The notes under the pieces are model-generated. The model was given only the letters and a program-made list of their open reading frames with translations, had not been told where the DNA came from and ran no database searches. Shown here in pieces: positions 12,840 through 24,324 of a stretch of 64,000 nucleotides of DNA; the stretch's first letter is position 1; every line of letters starts with the position of its first letter. The stretch lies in the NCBI GenBank assembly GCA_003550325.1, contig QKWP01001671.1, forward strand, positions 44,743 to 108,742, written 5' to 3'. The position numbers and the translations under genes were made by a program. This DNA comes from Gigaspora rosea (taxonomy: Eukaryota; Glomeromycota; Glomeromycetes; Diversisporales; Gigasporaceae).

Positions 12840-13574
12840 AGGACCCCAGACATGTAGTAAAAGGTCATACGTTACGCATTTTAGCAAAAACTCAAAAATT
12901 TGAAAAGCAAAAAATCAGTTTTTGGCAATTAACTTGGCATCCAGTAGTCCAATTTGAATGAACTTTTTTTTAAAATGAAGCTCCCAGTGAGGCGCATCTA
13001 ACAAAAAAAAGTTCATTCAATTCTGATTACTGGATCAAGGTTATTTACATATGCTCTGATTTTTGGAATTTATAAAAAAAGCTTATTTTTTTTAAAACTT
13101 TAAAGCTAAATAATTTTTGATCTATTGGTCTATTTTAAATAATTTTACTACCAAACTGTTCGTCTCTTTAAGACAATTCCAATAAGCTAAAAATTATAAA
13201 AATCCAATCACAGAATCATAAGAAAATGTGCTATCAAATAGGTGATGCACCTGAAATTGGTTTAACATAGATCAAACCAATTTCAGATGCATCACCTATT
13301 TGATAGTACATTTTCTCATGACCCTGTAATTGGATTTTTATGTTTTGGGCTTGTTGGAATTGTCTCAAGGAGATGAACATTTTGGCAGTAAAATCATTTA
13401 AAATGGACCAGTAGATCAAAAATTATATAGCTTTAAAGTTTTAAAAAAATAAGCTTTTTTTATAAATTCCAAAAATCAGAGCATATGAAATAAATAGATT
13501 TTGTCGTTTTCAGCAAATTAGATCAAAATTGGCCAAATCCAGTTATGACCTATATGAGAGATGTCCGGGGTCCT
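12840..13574. mobile_element. Non-autonomous P-like element (AGGACCC family), 735 bp
   Basis: Left end AGGACCCCAGACATG and right end ATGTCCGGGGTCCT are inverted repeats, flanked by a perfect 8-bp duplication ATCGATAT (12832-12839 and 13575-13582). Outer sequence is shared with the 294-bp copy at 36754-37047. This copy carries an extra foldback at 13048-13487. No transposase; presumably mobilised by a relative such as the element at 46140-55243. Confidence 0.88.
13048..13487. mobile_element. Foldback element nested in the 12840-13574 element
   Basis: A 440-bp near-perfect palindrome (centre about 13268) starting CATATGCTCTGATTTTTGG and ending with its complement. The sister copy at 36754 lacks it and joins GTTATTTA directly to AATAAATAG, giving an empty-site reference. 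The arms contain the ACTACCAAAMTGTTCGTCTC motif also found at 34181-35018. Confidence 0.85.
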
Positions 13575-13582
13575 ATCGATAT

Positions 13583-14307
13583 ACTACTCACGTCTATATA
13601 TGCATGCTAATGTCAATGATGATAAATTAGTATTAATTTCCTACAAATAAATTATGCGGGTTGACCTGAAATCTATAGAAACCATGCACAAAGCCAAAGC
13701 TCTGTTATTATAAACAAGATTATGCGCTGATCTCATAGATATATAACACGTACTATTAAAAAATATTAACCAAAGAACTTATATTCTTTCAAAATAAACC
13801 ATGAAAAAACACTCACATGGTACTGGTACAATCTTTTTTATTATAGCATTAAAAACCAAATCGAATAAAAAAACCAAGGATTTGTTCAATAAAAAATAAA
13901 ATTATATGCCCCATGATCATTTATAACAATAAAATTGCTCTGTTCCAAAAGAAATTATAATTCTAGCTCTAATGCTAATATATAAAATACCGGATCAGTA
14001 TGGAGCAAATTGTAAAAAATTCGGGACGTACTATACTGATCTGCTCACCATAGTGATTTACAAAAATACAATTTATTTTATGATATGATCCGTCCCATTC
14101 TAACTACAGTTAACTCTTGTTATAGTAAAAGAATCGACACAATCAAATTCTAAACCGAATATTGCCAATTGGACTAAGTAGATTTATTTTCAATCTGAAT
14201 TGGAATGTTCAATTTTGCTTGAACTATATGGATCCAATTTGTCCAATTGACAATACTGATTTCAACTGATAAAAGCACATATAGTATTCTCTCATTGTAA
14301 GATCGCT
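13583..14307. other. AT-rich intergenic stretch
   Basis: I see no gene, motif-bearing frame or long repeat here. Confidence 0.4.
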
Positions 14308-14640
14308 ATAACGAAAATCACTTGTATAATACTATAGCTGCATAATATTATACTAGCGCATGATAATGTAAAATATAGCTTGGGTATGGGAAATTTTTAG
14401 CATATCTAATTTTGGTTTCTTGGATTAATAAGTATTCTTTATACTCACATGTTCCCTGATCCAAAGAGCCTTGCACCCGAACCCTAAATATGTACTATAT
14501 TAAAAAAAAATATATATATATATATAATAAAAAAATAATAATAAAATGCATTAAAATTTTAAATTGACGCTTTTAACATACTAATAAACAAAAACCAACA
14601 TATTCAACTATAAGTTCTGGTATAATCCGTTTCTTAAACA

Positions 14641-14772
14641 ATGTATAACGACCAATCGCTTGATAACATTACTAGTGAATATAACATATCGTTCGAGTAT
14701 GAAGGAATCTTTAATTTCGATAATAATTTTAATGATGAAAACCATCAGCAAATTTTATATATAGATCGATAA
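14641..14772 (+). CDS. Short acidic ORF, possible first exon
   Basis: A 43-codon frame starting at an ATG (MYNDQSLDNITSEYN...) with normal-looking composition (Asp/Glu/Asn/Phe-rich). It runs into the TCGATATA microsatellite, where it stops. It looks like the N terminus of a gene whose continuation was disrupted or is spliced. Function is not recognised. The 14782-15111 frame beyond it mostly translates the microsatellite. Confidence 0.3.
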   Translation: MYNDQSLDNITSEYNISFEYEGIFNFDNNFNDENHQQILYIDR

Positions 14773-14775
14773 TAA

Positions 14776-14985
14776 TAATAATTGATATATATCGATATTA
14801 ATCGATATATATCGATACCCATCACCCTGCCGATTTTTATTGATAATAGATATATATCGATTAATATCAATATATATCGATACCCATCACCCCTGCCGAT
14901 TACTATCGATAAAAATAATAATCGATATATATCGATATTAATCGATATATATCGATATATATCTGATATGATATCAATTAATAAT
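14776..14985. repeat. TCGATATA-rich microsatellite with ~80-bp higher-order unit
   Basis: Runs of ATCGATATATATCGATA are broken by GATACCCATCACCCCTGCCG segments at about 14816 and 14880, giving two full and one partial unit. Highly self-complementary. Confidence 0.8.
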
Positions 14986-16132
14986 TATTATATTCACATA
15001 ATCATGCTTTTTGAATATTTTACAGGTTTTCACAAGTTTTCGNTTAAGACTTGTATTAGAAGTAAAGATTTTTTTTATAGACGGGAACATATAAAATTTG
15101 AAAAAATCTAAAGAAAAATTTTAATAGTAAAAATGCCAATACAAGAACTTTAAACATTTATTATATTAAAGTTTTCTAATGATTTTAAAAAAATTTTATA
15201 ACAAAGTTACTAAAACAAAACTTAAAGAATATTTTTTACTTAGAAAAGATATGGCTAAAATCAATATTTAAAATTTTATTAAAAATTTTAAAATACGCAG
15301 GCAAATTTGCCTGTGTTACAATCTAAGGGATAACGAAAATCACTTGTATAATACTATAGCTGTATAATATTATACCAGCGCATGATAACGTAAAATATAG
15401 CTTGGGTATGGGAAAATTTTTAGCATGTCTAAGTTTGGTTTCTTGGATTAATAAGTATTCTTTATACTCACATGTTCTCTGATCCAAAGAGCCTTGCACA
15501 CCCAAGTAATAAAAAATTTTATAGTCAAAAAAGTAAAAATTGCGATAAAATCGCGTAAAACGGCTTTTTTTTTTTTGGGATTACAGTATATACATGTACC
15601 CAAAGGTATATATACCCAGGACCCTGAGCTATTAGTATATAGGTCAGTGAACTAGATACGTAGCCAACTTAATAACTTTTTTGGATGTAAGATCTTAGAT
15701 TGCTTAGAAATCAATAAAATTTTAAAAAAAGTTAGATATTCTATTTGCATATTTTTTAACTAAATTTTAAAACAGTTAGAGATTGCAAATACTTATTTTT
15801 GGTACCGATAGGGCATGGTTTACTATCGTAGATTCCTAAAAATAAGTTATCTTTTTTTAGATTTAAAAAATTAGAAGTTTATTTTGAAGTATTATAACTT
15901 TTTAAGGGATTTGTACACAATAAGGAGGTAGCTTATTTTAGAAATATAAATCCTAAAAAGGTTTATTTATCTCAATGTTTACTTTTAAAATTTATTTCAC
16001 ATACTAATACGCATTCCGATGTAAATAAATCAAACAAATACCTTTTTTATTATTATAATAAAAATATAAATTAATTTTAAATTTTAAAAGTCATTGTAAG
16101 AGATCTAATAATCCAAATTTAACGATTTTGGT

Positions 16133-17881
16133 TAGTGATTGTACTCGGTCAAAAAAACATTACTCGGTTAACTAGCGAGTAAACCCACAGGTTACTTGGG
16201 TAAATCACAGATATACTCAGGTATAAAACTTTACCTGTTGTACCCGAGTAAGGGTAGAGTATTTCATATATGTACCCATTTAGTTGCCAATCAAATTTTT
16301 GTTCATAACTTCTTAAATTCTATATCGATATAGTATTTTCGCTTTAGTCTTTCGCTTTAGTCTTGTTTTAATTATTTGTTTGTTTTTTGTATTTCGCGTT
16401 TGAGTTTCAGTAATATTATGAGCTTTATTTATATTTGCATTTTAGCGATTTAGCAGCTTAAAGCATGCAACGAAAAATTTTTTCGTAAGATATTTAATTT
16501 ATTTATTAATTTTACATTCAAAGCTAATATTCTTTAAATGCTAAAACTGGTGCTTATTTGTCCAGTTTGAGCAGCAGCCGCAAGTCATTTTTTCGCTATA
16601 GCTAACACTATTTCGAGTTTAGTGTCATGAAGTGTAAGTTGAACGGTTGCATATTATTGCCATTAGGAGAGTGTTATAGCCAATACAAATGTAATTCTAG
16701 AGGTAAACGGCATTTAAATTATATTACTAAAATTTTTTAATATGGTGTTGAGGACCATTGCAGATATATCAAAAAAGTTTTATCTATGGAATCATCTGCG
16801 TTATAAAAAGATAGAATTGTGACAAGTTAATATATGATGAAACGTGTTATCGATGTAGTTAGCAATGACTAATTGGTAAGTTATCCTTATTATTGTAAAA
16901 TTCCTTTACTTATTTTAATCGAACTGTATAGATTAGTATGGTATACTGCGCAACACATACCAGAAATGTCAAAAAAAATCTTTATAATTATAAGTGCTAG
17001 TTTTTTAGGCAAAAAAGATTACTGACAATCATATGCCTGTTGAAAATTTTCACACTATACTATTATTGTTATGTTAAAGCCTAAATTATATGGATTAGTA
17101 TGCTACTGGGATGTACCAGAAAATTATATTATACACGTTATTATTTATAATATTAAGTTTAGGAATTAATAATTTGTATGGTACAAGCTTCTGAATAGTC
17201 ACCGTACGTTCCAATATTATGTGGACTGTTTGATGCTTCACGTCGATATTTACCTGATTAATGTAAGAGATGGTTCAAACATTATGATCAATGCATAGCG
17301 ACTTGTAGTGTGTTTGAAATCATAATTATTTGAAATATATAATGGCAATTTAATAATTTAATCAGTCCATTTAAATAAATATAAAAGAAGGTAGATTTGC
17401 TAATTCAGTGGACACTTAAATACAATATGATAAAATATAGAACATACTTCCTTTCTCTATATTATAATAAGCATTTTTAATCGCTTCTTTCGCCTCTTCT
17501 AACAAATATAAAACATTTTATTTTTCGCACACTAAAGGAAGATTATAATCTATTTCGAAAAATTTGGGTTTAATTAAATTGATTCTAAATGTTTATTAGA
17601 AATCTTTTAGCCTCTTGAATACCTTTTTTTTTTACATATTAAAAAAGGCTATATTATATATCAATTCAAATATATTCCAATTAGCGTGCAATTGTGACTA
17701 GCAATGATGCTTTACTTTTTAGTGTTTTTGAATCTTTTGTAGAGATTATGCCTGTGTATTACTTGGTTGAATCTACTCGGTTATTACTCGGGTAAATCTA
17801 CTCGAGTAGCTCTAAACATTACTCGGTTAACCGGTTAACCACGGGTAACTCAGGTAATACCCGACCTGGGTATAATCTCTA
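16133..17881. mobile_element. Non-autonomous hAT element, 1,749 bp
   Basis: Ends TTAGTGATTGTACTCGGTC (TAG from 16133) and, on the other strand, TAGAGATTATACCCAGGTC are imperfect inverted repeats of the hAT TAGNG type, with an exact 8-bp duplication ATTTTGGT (16125-16132, 17882-17889). Subterminal ACTCGGTTA/ACTCGGGTA repeats crowd both ends, as hAT transposases usually require. Removing it rejoins ATTTAACGATTTTGGT to ACCATTCGAATTGTC, restoring one unit of the palindromic satellite. There is no coding capacity. Confidence 0.9.
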
Positions 17882-18577
17882 ATTTTGGTACCATTCGAAT
17901 TGTCTTATCGAAACGAATTGAATGGTACCAAAATCATTAAATTTAGATCACTATAGCACAAGATATTATTATTTATTTTTTTTAATTCGGCAATCATGCC
18001 AATACTTTATTAGATGCTTGGTTAACTGCTTAGTTGCCAGCTTTACAGAAATAAAATTTCTTATCTAATTTACAAATATTGACTAACCCGGTTACTTCGA
18101 GAAGTACCTATGTTCGATCTGCTATAGTAGACTTTTATCTCAATACTAACTGTGTCTGTACGAACTAATTAATATATCACTGAAGGACGTCTACAATCTT
18201 ACGTATCATGATTGCTCTTTTTTAAACCTTCTTCTCCTAGCTTCTCGAGTAGAAGGATACTACTAATAAAAAAACAAAAACATATATAGAAAATGAAAAG
18301 GGGAAAATAAAAAAAGGGGAAAACCTCTACTACCTAAGCGAAAACCAAATTTACAAAGATAAAAAGAAAAGAAAGAAGAAAAAGGCAAAAGAAAAGTAAA
18401 AAGATAACGGCACTATTATTGCCTGTGCTAGACTATAAAAATTATATAGTGCTGCATAGAAAAATGCTCTATCATAGTACTATATGTAGAAATGAAAAAA
18501 AAGACAAAAATACGCCTAGTAGAACATTTGAGAAAGAAATTTCAACACGAGTACCCTCCCGACCTCTGACATGTCAT

Positions 18578-19120
18578 TCATTGTTTATTTCGTAAGCAGT
18601 ACCAAAATGCACTCGTGATGTCGATTCCAATTAGGTAGGCGCGTTCCCGATTAGGAAGGAGTAAACACTGCTGATCTTTTGGAGGGGGTAAGCTGGATGT
18701 TCCTGAAATTTCGAAAAGTCCAAAGGGGAGTAGGACAATACTTGTAACAAATTTAAAGGAGAGTATATTCCAGATAAAACTCATTTTTTTGTTGTTCCCC
18801 ACTGTTTTACCACAGGTTACTTCGTACAAAGAAGCACTTTGCTCTTCACCAAAATTTCTCGTACAAGGGTGCCACCTCCTGCCAGTTATCTTGTAAGAAG
18901 ACGCTTTTGGCTTGCATGCCGAATATACAAAGGAGTCCCAAGAGTAAGAGTTGACCTTTATAAAAACCGTATTTCTGTGTTATCCTACTATACATTAAGT
19001 ATAGGCAACGCTCCAACAAAAACTTTTTGTTTTTCTTCGGTGGGAAAATTTGGTTCAAGTGATTGTCAGAAAGAGTTTTGTATAGCACAAGATATTAATA
19101 TTTTATTATTTTTATAAAAT
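18578..19120 (-). pseudogene. Relic of an unrecognised gene, copy 1 (inverted relative of 20691-21250)
   Basis: On the minus strand, frame fragments read TVFIKVNSYSWDSFVYSACKP and, further on, SSLPPPKDQQCLLLPNRE. The same segments occur on the plus strand at 20691-21250 (GFIKVNYISGDSFIYSACKP; SGLPPPKDLHCLPIPNWE). Shared protein with differing codons suggests a once-selected coding sequence. The frame is broken between the two blocks. I do not recognise the family. It lies inside the 4.9-kb element, whereas its partner lies just outside the right TIR. Confidence 0.45.
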
Positions 19121-20230
19121 CTTAACGATCTTGATAACCAGTGATCCAAATTTGATTATTTTGGTACCATTCGATTTGTTTCGATGAAAAGGTTCTAATA
19201 GTACTAAAATCATCAAAATCGGATCACTAGATCACAAGATATTTACGAAAAATGTTTGTAATGCAATTTGTATAAAATTACGTTACAAAACGTTTTCGTA
19301 GATATCTTGTGATCTAGTAATTCAATTTTGATGATTTTGGTACCATTAGAACTGTCTCATCGAGACGAATCGAATGGTACCAAAAATTGTCAAATTTGGA
19401 TCACTATAGCACAAGATATTAATAATTTTATAATTTTTATAAAACCTTAATGATCTTGATAACTAGTGATCCAGATTTGATGATTTTAGTACCATTCTAT
19501 TCGTCTCGATGAGACGGTTCTAATGGTACCAAAATTATCAAAATCGGATTACTAGATCACAAGATATCCATGAAAACGGTTTGTAACATAATTTTAAATC
19601 TTTATATAAATTGCGTTACAAAAGTTTTTTGTAGATATCTTGTGATCTAGTAATCCTATTTTGATGATTTTGGTACTATTAGAACCTCTCATTGAGACGA
19701 ATCGAATGGTACCAAAATCGTTAAATTTAGATTACTGTAGCACAAGATATTAATAATTTTATAATTTTTATAAAATTTTAACGATCTTGAAAATCAGTGA
19801 TCCAAATTTGATGATTTTGGTACTATTCGATTCGTCTCGATGAGACGATTCTAATGGTAAAAATCATCAAAATTGGATCACTAGATCACAAGATATCTAC
19901 AAAAACGTTTTGTAACGTAATTTTATACAGTAGAACAATCTTTATATAAATTGCATTACAAACATTTTTCGTAGATATCTTGTGATCTAGTAATCTGATT
20001 TTGATGATTTTGGTACCATTAGAACCGTCTTATTGAGACGAATCGAATAGTACCCAAATCATCAAATTTGGATCACTTGTTATCAAAATCATTAAGATTT
20101 TATAAAAATTATAAAATATTAATATCACGTACTATAGTGATCTAAATTTAACGATTTTGGTACCATTCGATTCGTCTTGATGAGACGATTCGAATAGTAC
20201 CAAAATCATTAAATTTGGATTATTAGATCA
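19087..20230. repeat. Satellite of alternating long palindromes (310-345-bp unit)
   Basis: About 3.5 head-to-tail units (similar starts near 19087, 19399 and 19741). Each has two hairpins. One is centred on GTCTCGATGAGAC flanked by GGTACCATTCGATTC and its complement with AAAATCATCAAAT. The other is built from CACAAGATATCTACG / TTTTTGTAACGCAATTT arms. A displaced unit flanks the hAT at 16125/17882, and another copy is at 61080-61400. The inverted pairs should form strong cruciforms or RNA hairpins. Confidence 0.85.
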
Positions 20231-20690
20231 CTTACAATAGTTCTTTAAATATTTAATTAAATGCTATATAAAGGGTTAAAGTTAAAATTTTTATTATTGT
20301 TTTTAATTTAAAAATATAGGATGGGTTATAGAGATTTTTAAGTTTTTTGTTTAAAATTAAAAAAGTAACTTATTTTTAAAGTAACATATTTTCCGAAATA
20401 TTTTATTATAAGTCAGATAATATGTTTGCTTATTTTTAATAAATTTTTATATGTTATATGATAAAAATGCTTATTGATATTAATAAAAATGCTTGCTTAG
20501 AGCTATTATAAAATTTTTTAAATTTTTTGTGACCTATATACTAATAGCTCAGGGTCCTATATACCCGTATCACATGATATATAAAATAATATATACATGC
20601 ATATATATACATATTATGATAAAATTATTTATTTTTATTATATAAATCATATATATATTTATTAACTTAAATACTAATAACAATATTAAA

Positions 20691-21250
20691 TTGCAACTCT
20701 TCCTGACGATCACTTGTACCAGATTTTCACACAAACGAAATATCAAAATACTGGAAATAGATGAAGAAGTACTGCAAAAAATGGGTTTTATAAAGGTCAA
20801 CTATATTTCCGGTGACTCCTTTATATATTCGGCATGCAAACCAGAAGCAATAGTAAAAGAACGAGTGAAAACAAGCAGGCGGCGCTTTAGTAAATACAAA
20901 ATTTTGGTAGAGAAATTTCTTCGTCGACGAAGTTTTTTGCAGCAGCTTAATAGAGAACAGTATTTTGGTTTTCAACTACACTCCTTGGAAAATCTAAAGG
21001 ACTTGAAACGAACACCCACTATCAAATTTTCGCTTTACTATAGATTTTTTTAGGGAATATTTTCTGTATAGAAAAAGTGAGAAATCCGGCTTACCCCCTC
21101 CAAAAGATCTGCATTGTTTACCAATTCCTAATTGGGAACAGAAGTCATGAGGAATCACGAAATCGCTTACGTGTAGTACAAGAATTGGCGTTGACCATTT
21201 GGAGAAGATTCTAGAAAATTCTTGCAGGGCTAACTCTACCCCAAAGATAT
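20691..21250 (+). pseudogene. Relic of an unrecognised gene, copy 2
   Basis: A plus-strand frame of 120 codons (20691-21053) contains DEEVLQKMGFIKVNYISG, DSFIYSACKPEAIVKERV and a basic stretch RRRFSKYKILVEKFLRRRS. After a stop and a frame change the SGLPPPKDLHCLPIPNWE block follows (~21085-21140). It is homologous to 18578-19120 in the opposite orientation. The arginine/lysine-rich middle might bind nucleic acid, but no known domain is recognised. AT-rich flanks give no promoter evidence. Confidence 0.45.
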
Positions 21251-21890
21251 ATTAGTACATATAATACGGACTAAATTTAGAGTAGAGCTAAATTGAAGAG
21301 TATTATATAATTTTTATATAGTTTTACATTTTGTTTTTTTTTTTCGTTAGACTAGCCTTATGCTTTATCATGTGGTTTTTTTTCTTTTTTGTTTTTCTTT
21401 TCATTTTTCTTTTTTTTGTTCGTTTTTCTTTTTGTACTTCTCGTTTTCTTGGCTTTTGATATTTTTTTTATATATTTACTCCTTTCTTTATTTTGTCCTT
21501 AGTAAATTCCTTGTTAGTTAAAGGAATATGAAAGAGAGAAGAAGCCATTATGGTATGGCACTTAGGCTAGTTTAACATAGCCTCTAGTTTTTAGATTTAT
21601 CTTCAAATTAGTGCGGCAGGTTACTGGCAGGTTGTACTTGGGCACCTTTAAGGCAGCCGGGTAATGTCAGATTTGCAAATTAGGAGTAAATGAGTGTATT
21701 AAGCGGTATACTTAGTATCTTAATAAAATACTGGCGAAACTGTCTAAGTGAAAAAAAAAATACTAATAACACATAATTTAACTCAAAATCTGCTTTCATT
21801 CTAAACCTAAACTCGATCCCTAACCCTAGATCCAATCAATATCTATTCTAATCCTAAACTCAAACCCATTTTATCTATTTTCTATTTCTA
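21251..21890. other. Intergenic, T-rich tracts
   Basis: Long pyrimidine-rich run (21340-21500), then unremarkable sequence with two CCCTAACCCTA fragments. No gene supported. Confidence 0.4.
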
Positions 21891-22524
21891 CCGTATGTGT
21901 CTGAAATTAAGCTAACTTTTTTGGGGATAGGTTAAAGTGGAGAGAATTTTTGATGATCGATGATGATCAACCAATCAAATTGCGAAATTTTGACTAACCC
22001 GAATCATCCCAAAGAAAACAAAACAAGCAAAAAAAGAGAAAAATGCGAAAAATACAAGAAACAGTAGTCTAAACCTACTTTGGTACATAAATAAAAAATG
22101 TCAGGAAGGCAATTTTATTTATAAGACCTTCTAAATATCCTTCTAAATATAACACAACGACCCTGACCCTAACCCTAATCTAAATAAATGTTAAATTAGA
22201 TAATTTTTCAAAATTCACTTCGCTTTAACTGACCCCTTTTTTGGCAAAAAATTACACGAAAAATCGTAAAGTAGCTTATTTTCGAAATATAGTGTTTTTT
22301 AAAAAAATTAAAAAATACTAATAAAAAGTTATTCAAATAACACCAAATTTTTATATAGATGTATTTTGATGAGCTGAACAACTTTACTTAATTGACTTTT
22401 TGAAGTTTACTTAGTAGAAAAAAAGTTTTATATGTAGCAACTGCTAACGAATTTTTTAAAATTTTTTAAAAAAATCAGGTGGTAGCTTATTTTAGGTAGT
22501 AGCTTATTTTCGGACATATACGGT
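21891..22524. mobile_element. Tc1/mariner-like MITE with GTAGCTTATTTT subterminal repeats, copy 1
   Basis: Ends CCGTATGTGTCTGAAATTAA and (other strand) CCGTATATGTCCGAAAATAA, flanked by TA on both sides. Inside are repeats of GTAGCTTATTTTCG near the right end and one arm of the foldback found complete at 31354-31704. Related to 31088-31860. Confidence 0.75.
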
Positions 22525-22811
22525 AGCTTACATCAGGCTCTAAACTCTTATCTTCTAATAATTTTTCACATTCGAGTCTCTTACATTCAGCTAATTTTAA
22601 ATCCTATAGCAGATCCATGGTCTAGTATATACAGAGAGTGTACGTCTTTAAAAAAAAAACCTTTAAAGTGCATGCATATTTTGCACTTAAAAGTAGCAGA
22701 TAAACAGACTAAATATTTAAATAATCTGGTTTGATTAATATAAATCCCAGTTCGCATCCACATGGTTAAATCTCTATCGTAGAAGACCTTGCATATAATA
22801 ATTTGCAGTTA

Positions 22812-22987
22812 CAGCTATTTTCATAATTCTAGGACATCTGGCAAAAAATTCACTGACCAAATATTTTCTGATTCAATAAGTTCTGAATCAGCAACATTCA
22901 TTACCAAAATCACAAACTTATCGAATCGGCAAATATTCAGTCAGTCAATTTTTTGCCAGATGTCCCAGAATTATAAAAACAGCTGTG
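22812..22987. mobile_element. 176-bp hairpin MITE
   Basis: Arms of about 75 bp: CATAATTCTAGGACATCTGG at the left pairs with CCAGATGTCCCAGAATTATA at the right. TA on both sides suggests a Tc1/mariner-type MITE. A one-armed relative lies at 43783-43826. Confidence 0.7.
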
Positions 22988-22989
22988 TA

Positions 22990-24190
22990 ATTTTACCTAA
23001 GATCCAAAGAAGCTAGTGTGGTATTCTTGCAAACTGATCTGCTAATGCTTTTCACCATTTGATCTAAATCAGCAATACGTTAACTAACACTTCTCTTTCT
23101 TTTTTCAAAGTGCATTCCCTAGTATTTTCTTCGTTCTGACCTAAAAATGGCACATATGGTGTTCTGCCAAAGTTATTTGTTAATACTTTTCTTTCTTCTG
23201 ACCTGAGCTTGTTATATTGTTATGATTGAATTTGGTACCCGGGATTTCGTAGTGCTGGGTTCAATCAGAATCGAGATCTGTATAAATAGCGTGATTTGGG
23301 TTTGCATAAAATTAATTAAAAGTCTAAGTTAGTAATTGCATGAACAATCTAGTAATTAATAGCGATTAGTAATTAATAAATAAGGTATCGATTCCAAAGG
23401 GATCGATAACCAGAGAGAAAAAACGTCTTAGTAATAAACCATAAATGGGGTAGTCTGGTACAATATACCAGAGTGCTCTGACTAAGTGGAGTTGAGAGAA
23501 AGATCCTATAACTGTGAGCGATTGTGACACTATTAAGACGCGAGATCTTACAAACTGCATTAGTAAATGCTTTCCTCTTTTTGAACTAAGATCATCATTG
23601 AAAGGATCTGGAAAGTTAGCGTAAAGATCTTGCAAAGTGAATTCACTAAACAATGCCACAACAACCTATAAATGATGTACTTCACGGCGAGAAGAGTATC
23701 TAAACAATGACAAAATTTACATCAAGACTTTATCAACCCAATGGCACAGAGACCACAAGTACAAAATTCACAGCCACTAGAACACCATAAATGGCAAAAC
23801 CTAGAACAATTGAAAATATGTTGAAAAAGACTCTAGTAATACCAGAAATGATGAATCTAAAATGACGAAATTACGAGTGAAGCTATGATGTGAAGTTACT
23901 CAAGTGATGATACCGAAATCAATATAGTGATCTTACAAAAATGCATCAGCTAATGCTTTTCCTCCTTTTGAACTAAAATTATTATTAAAAGATCTGAAAA
24001 AATTAGCAAGTGTATTCACTAAACAATACCGCACTAACCTATAAATGATGAACTTCACATCGAGAAGATTATCTAGACAATGACAAAATTAACATCGACT
24101 TTATCAGCCCGACGGTACAGAGACAACAAACACAAAATCCACATCTACTAGAACACCATAAATGTCGAAACCTAGAACAATTGAATAGTA
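22990..24190. repeat. Two diverged direct repeats (23547-23820 and 23930-24186)
   Basis: Both start GATCTTACAAA and end near CCTAGAACAATTGAA, with about 384 bp between starts and roughly 80% identity by eye. A third short match (CTGATCTGCTAATGCTTTTC) is at 23034. The minus-strand frame at 23366-23659 (MALFSEFTLQDLYANFPD) covers part of the first repeat and is mirrored, with stops, in the second. It could be a relic of a coding repeat; not recognised. Confidence 0.6.
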
Positions 24191-24324
24191 AACATTGTTT
24201 ATATATTTCGTATTGGTATGTTGCACAGGAACGCAGATAAAAAAATTTTAATGTACCCTTAGGATAGATATATATTAACTCTTTTTTTTATTATTACTTG
24301 GGTGACCCGTGTTACTACCCAGGG

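Larger units (their letters stand above)
14308..15499. repeat. Pair of ~170-bp direct repeats (14308-14476, 15330-15499)
   Basis: Both begin ATAACGAAAATCACTTG and end GAGCCTTGCAC and differ by a handful of substitutions and one indel. About 850 bp separates them, containing a short ORF and a TCGATATA microsatellite. They could be terminal repeats of a miniature LTR element, but they do not start TG/end CA and I see no flanking duplication, so a plain duplication is equally possible. Confidence 0.75.
15618..20558. mobile_element. 4.9-kb P-like element (AGGACCC family), non-autonomous
   Basis: The terminal inverted repeats match over about 29 bases: AGGACCCTGAGCTATTAGTA followed by TATAGGTCA, and the same read from the right end. 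They are flanked by a perfect 8-bp duplication ATATACCC (15610-15617 and 20559-20566). The first seven bases and the TAGTATA..AGGTC tract are shared with the 9.1-kb element at 46140, so I place both in one family. Inside are a hAT element (16133-17881), a relic of an unknown gene (18578-19120) and a hairpin satellite (19087-20230). No transposase is recognised. Confidence 0.88.

Noticed and set aside
14782..15111. 109-codon frame full of IDIYRYIS
   Set aside because: Translation of the TCGATATA microsatellite and it crosses an N.
19087..20230. CRISPR-like array of repeats
   Set aside because: Units are long palindromes with near-identical 'spacers', there are no cas genes, and the context is eukaryotic; it is a hairpin satellite.
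21800..22180. Telomere-like CCCTAACCCTAA
   Set aside because: Only two or three degenerate units at 21,815 and 22,165 (also GTTAGGGTTAG at 32,200); too short for telomere or a clear interstitial array.
23225..23260. Possible primer-binding site TGGTACCCGGGATTTCG
   Set aside because: Resembles the complement of a tRNA 3' end, but no LTRs or gag/pol are found nearby.
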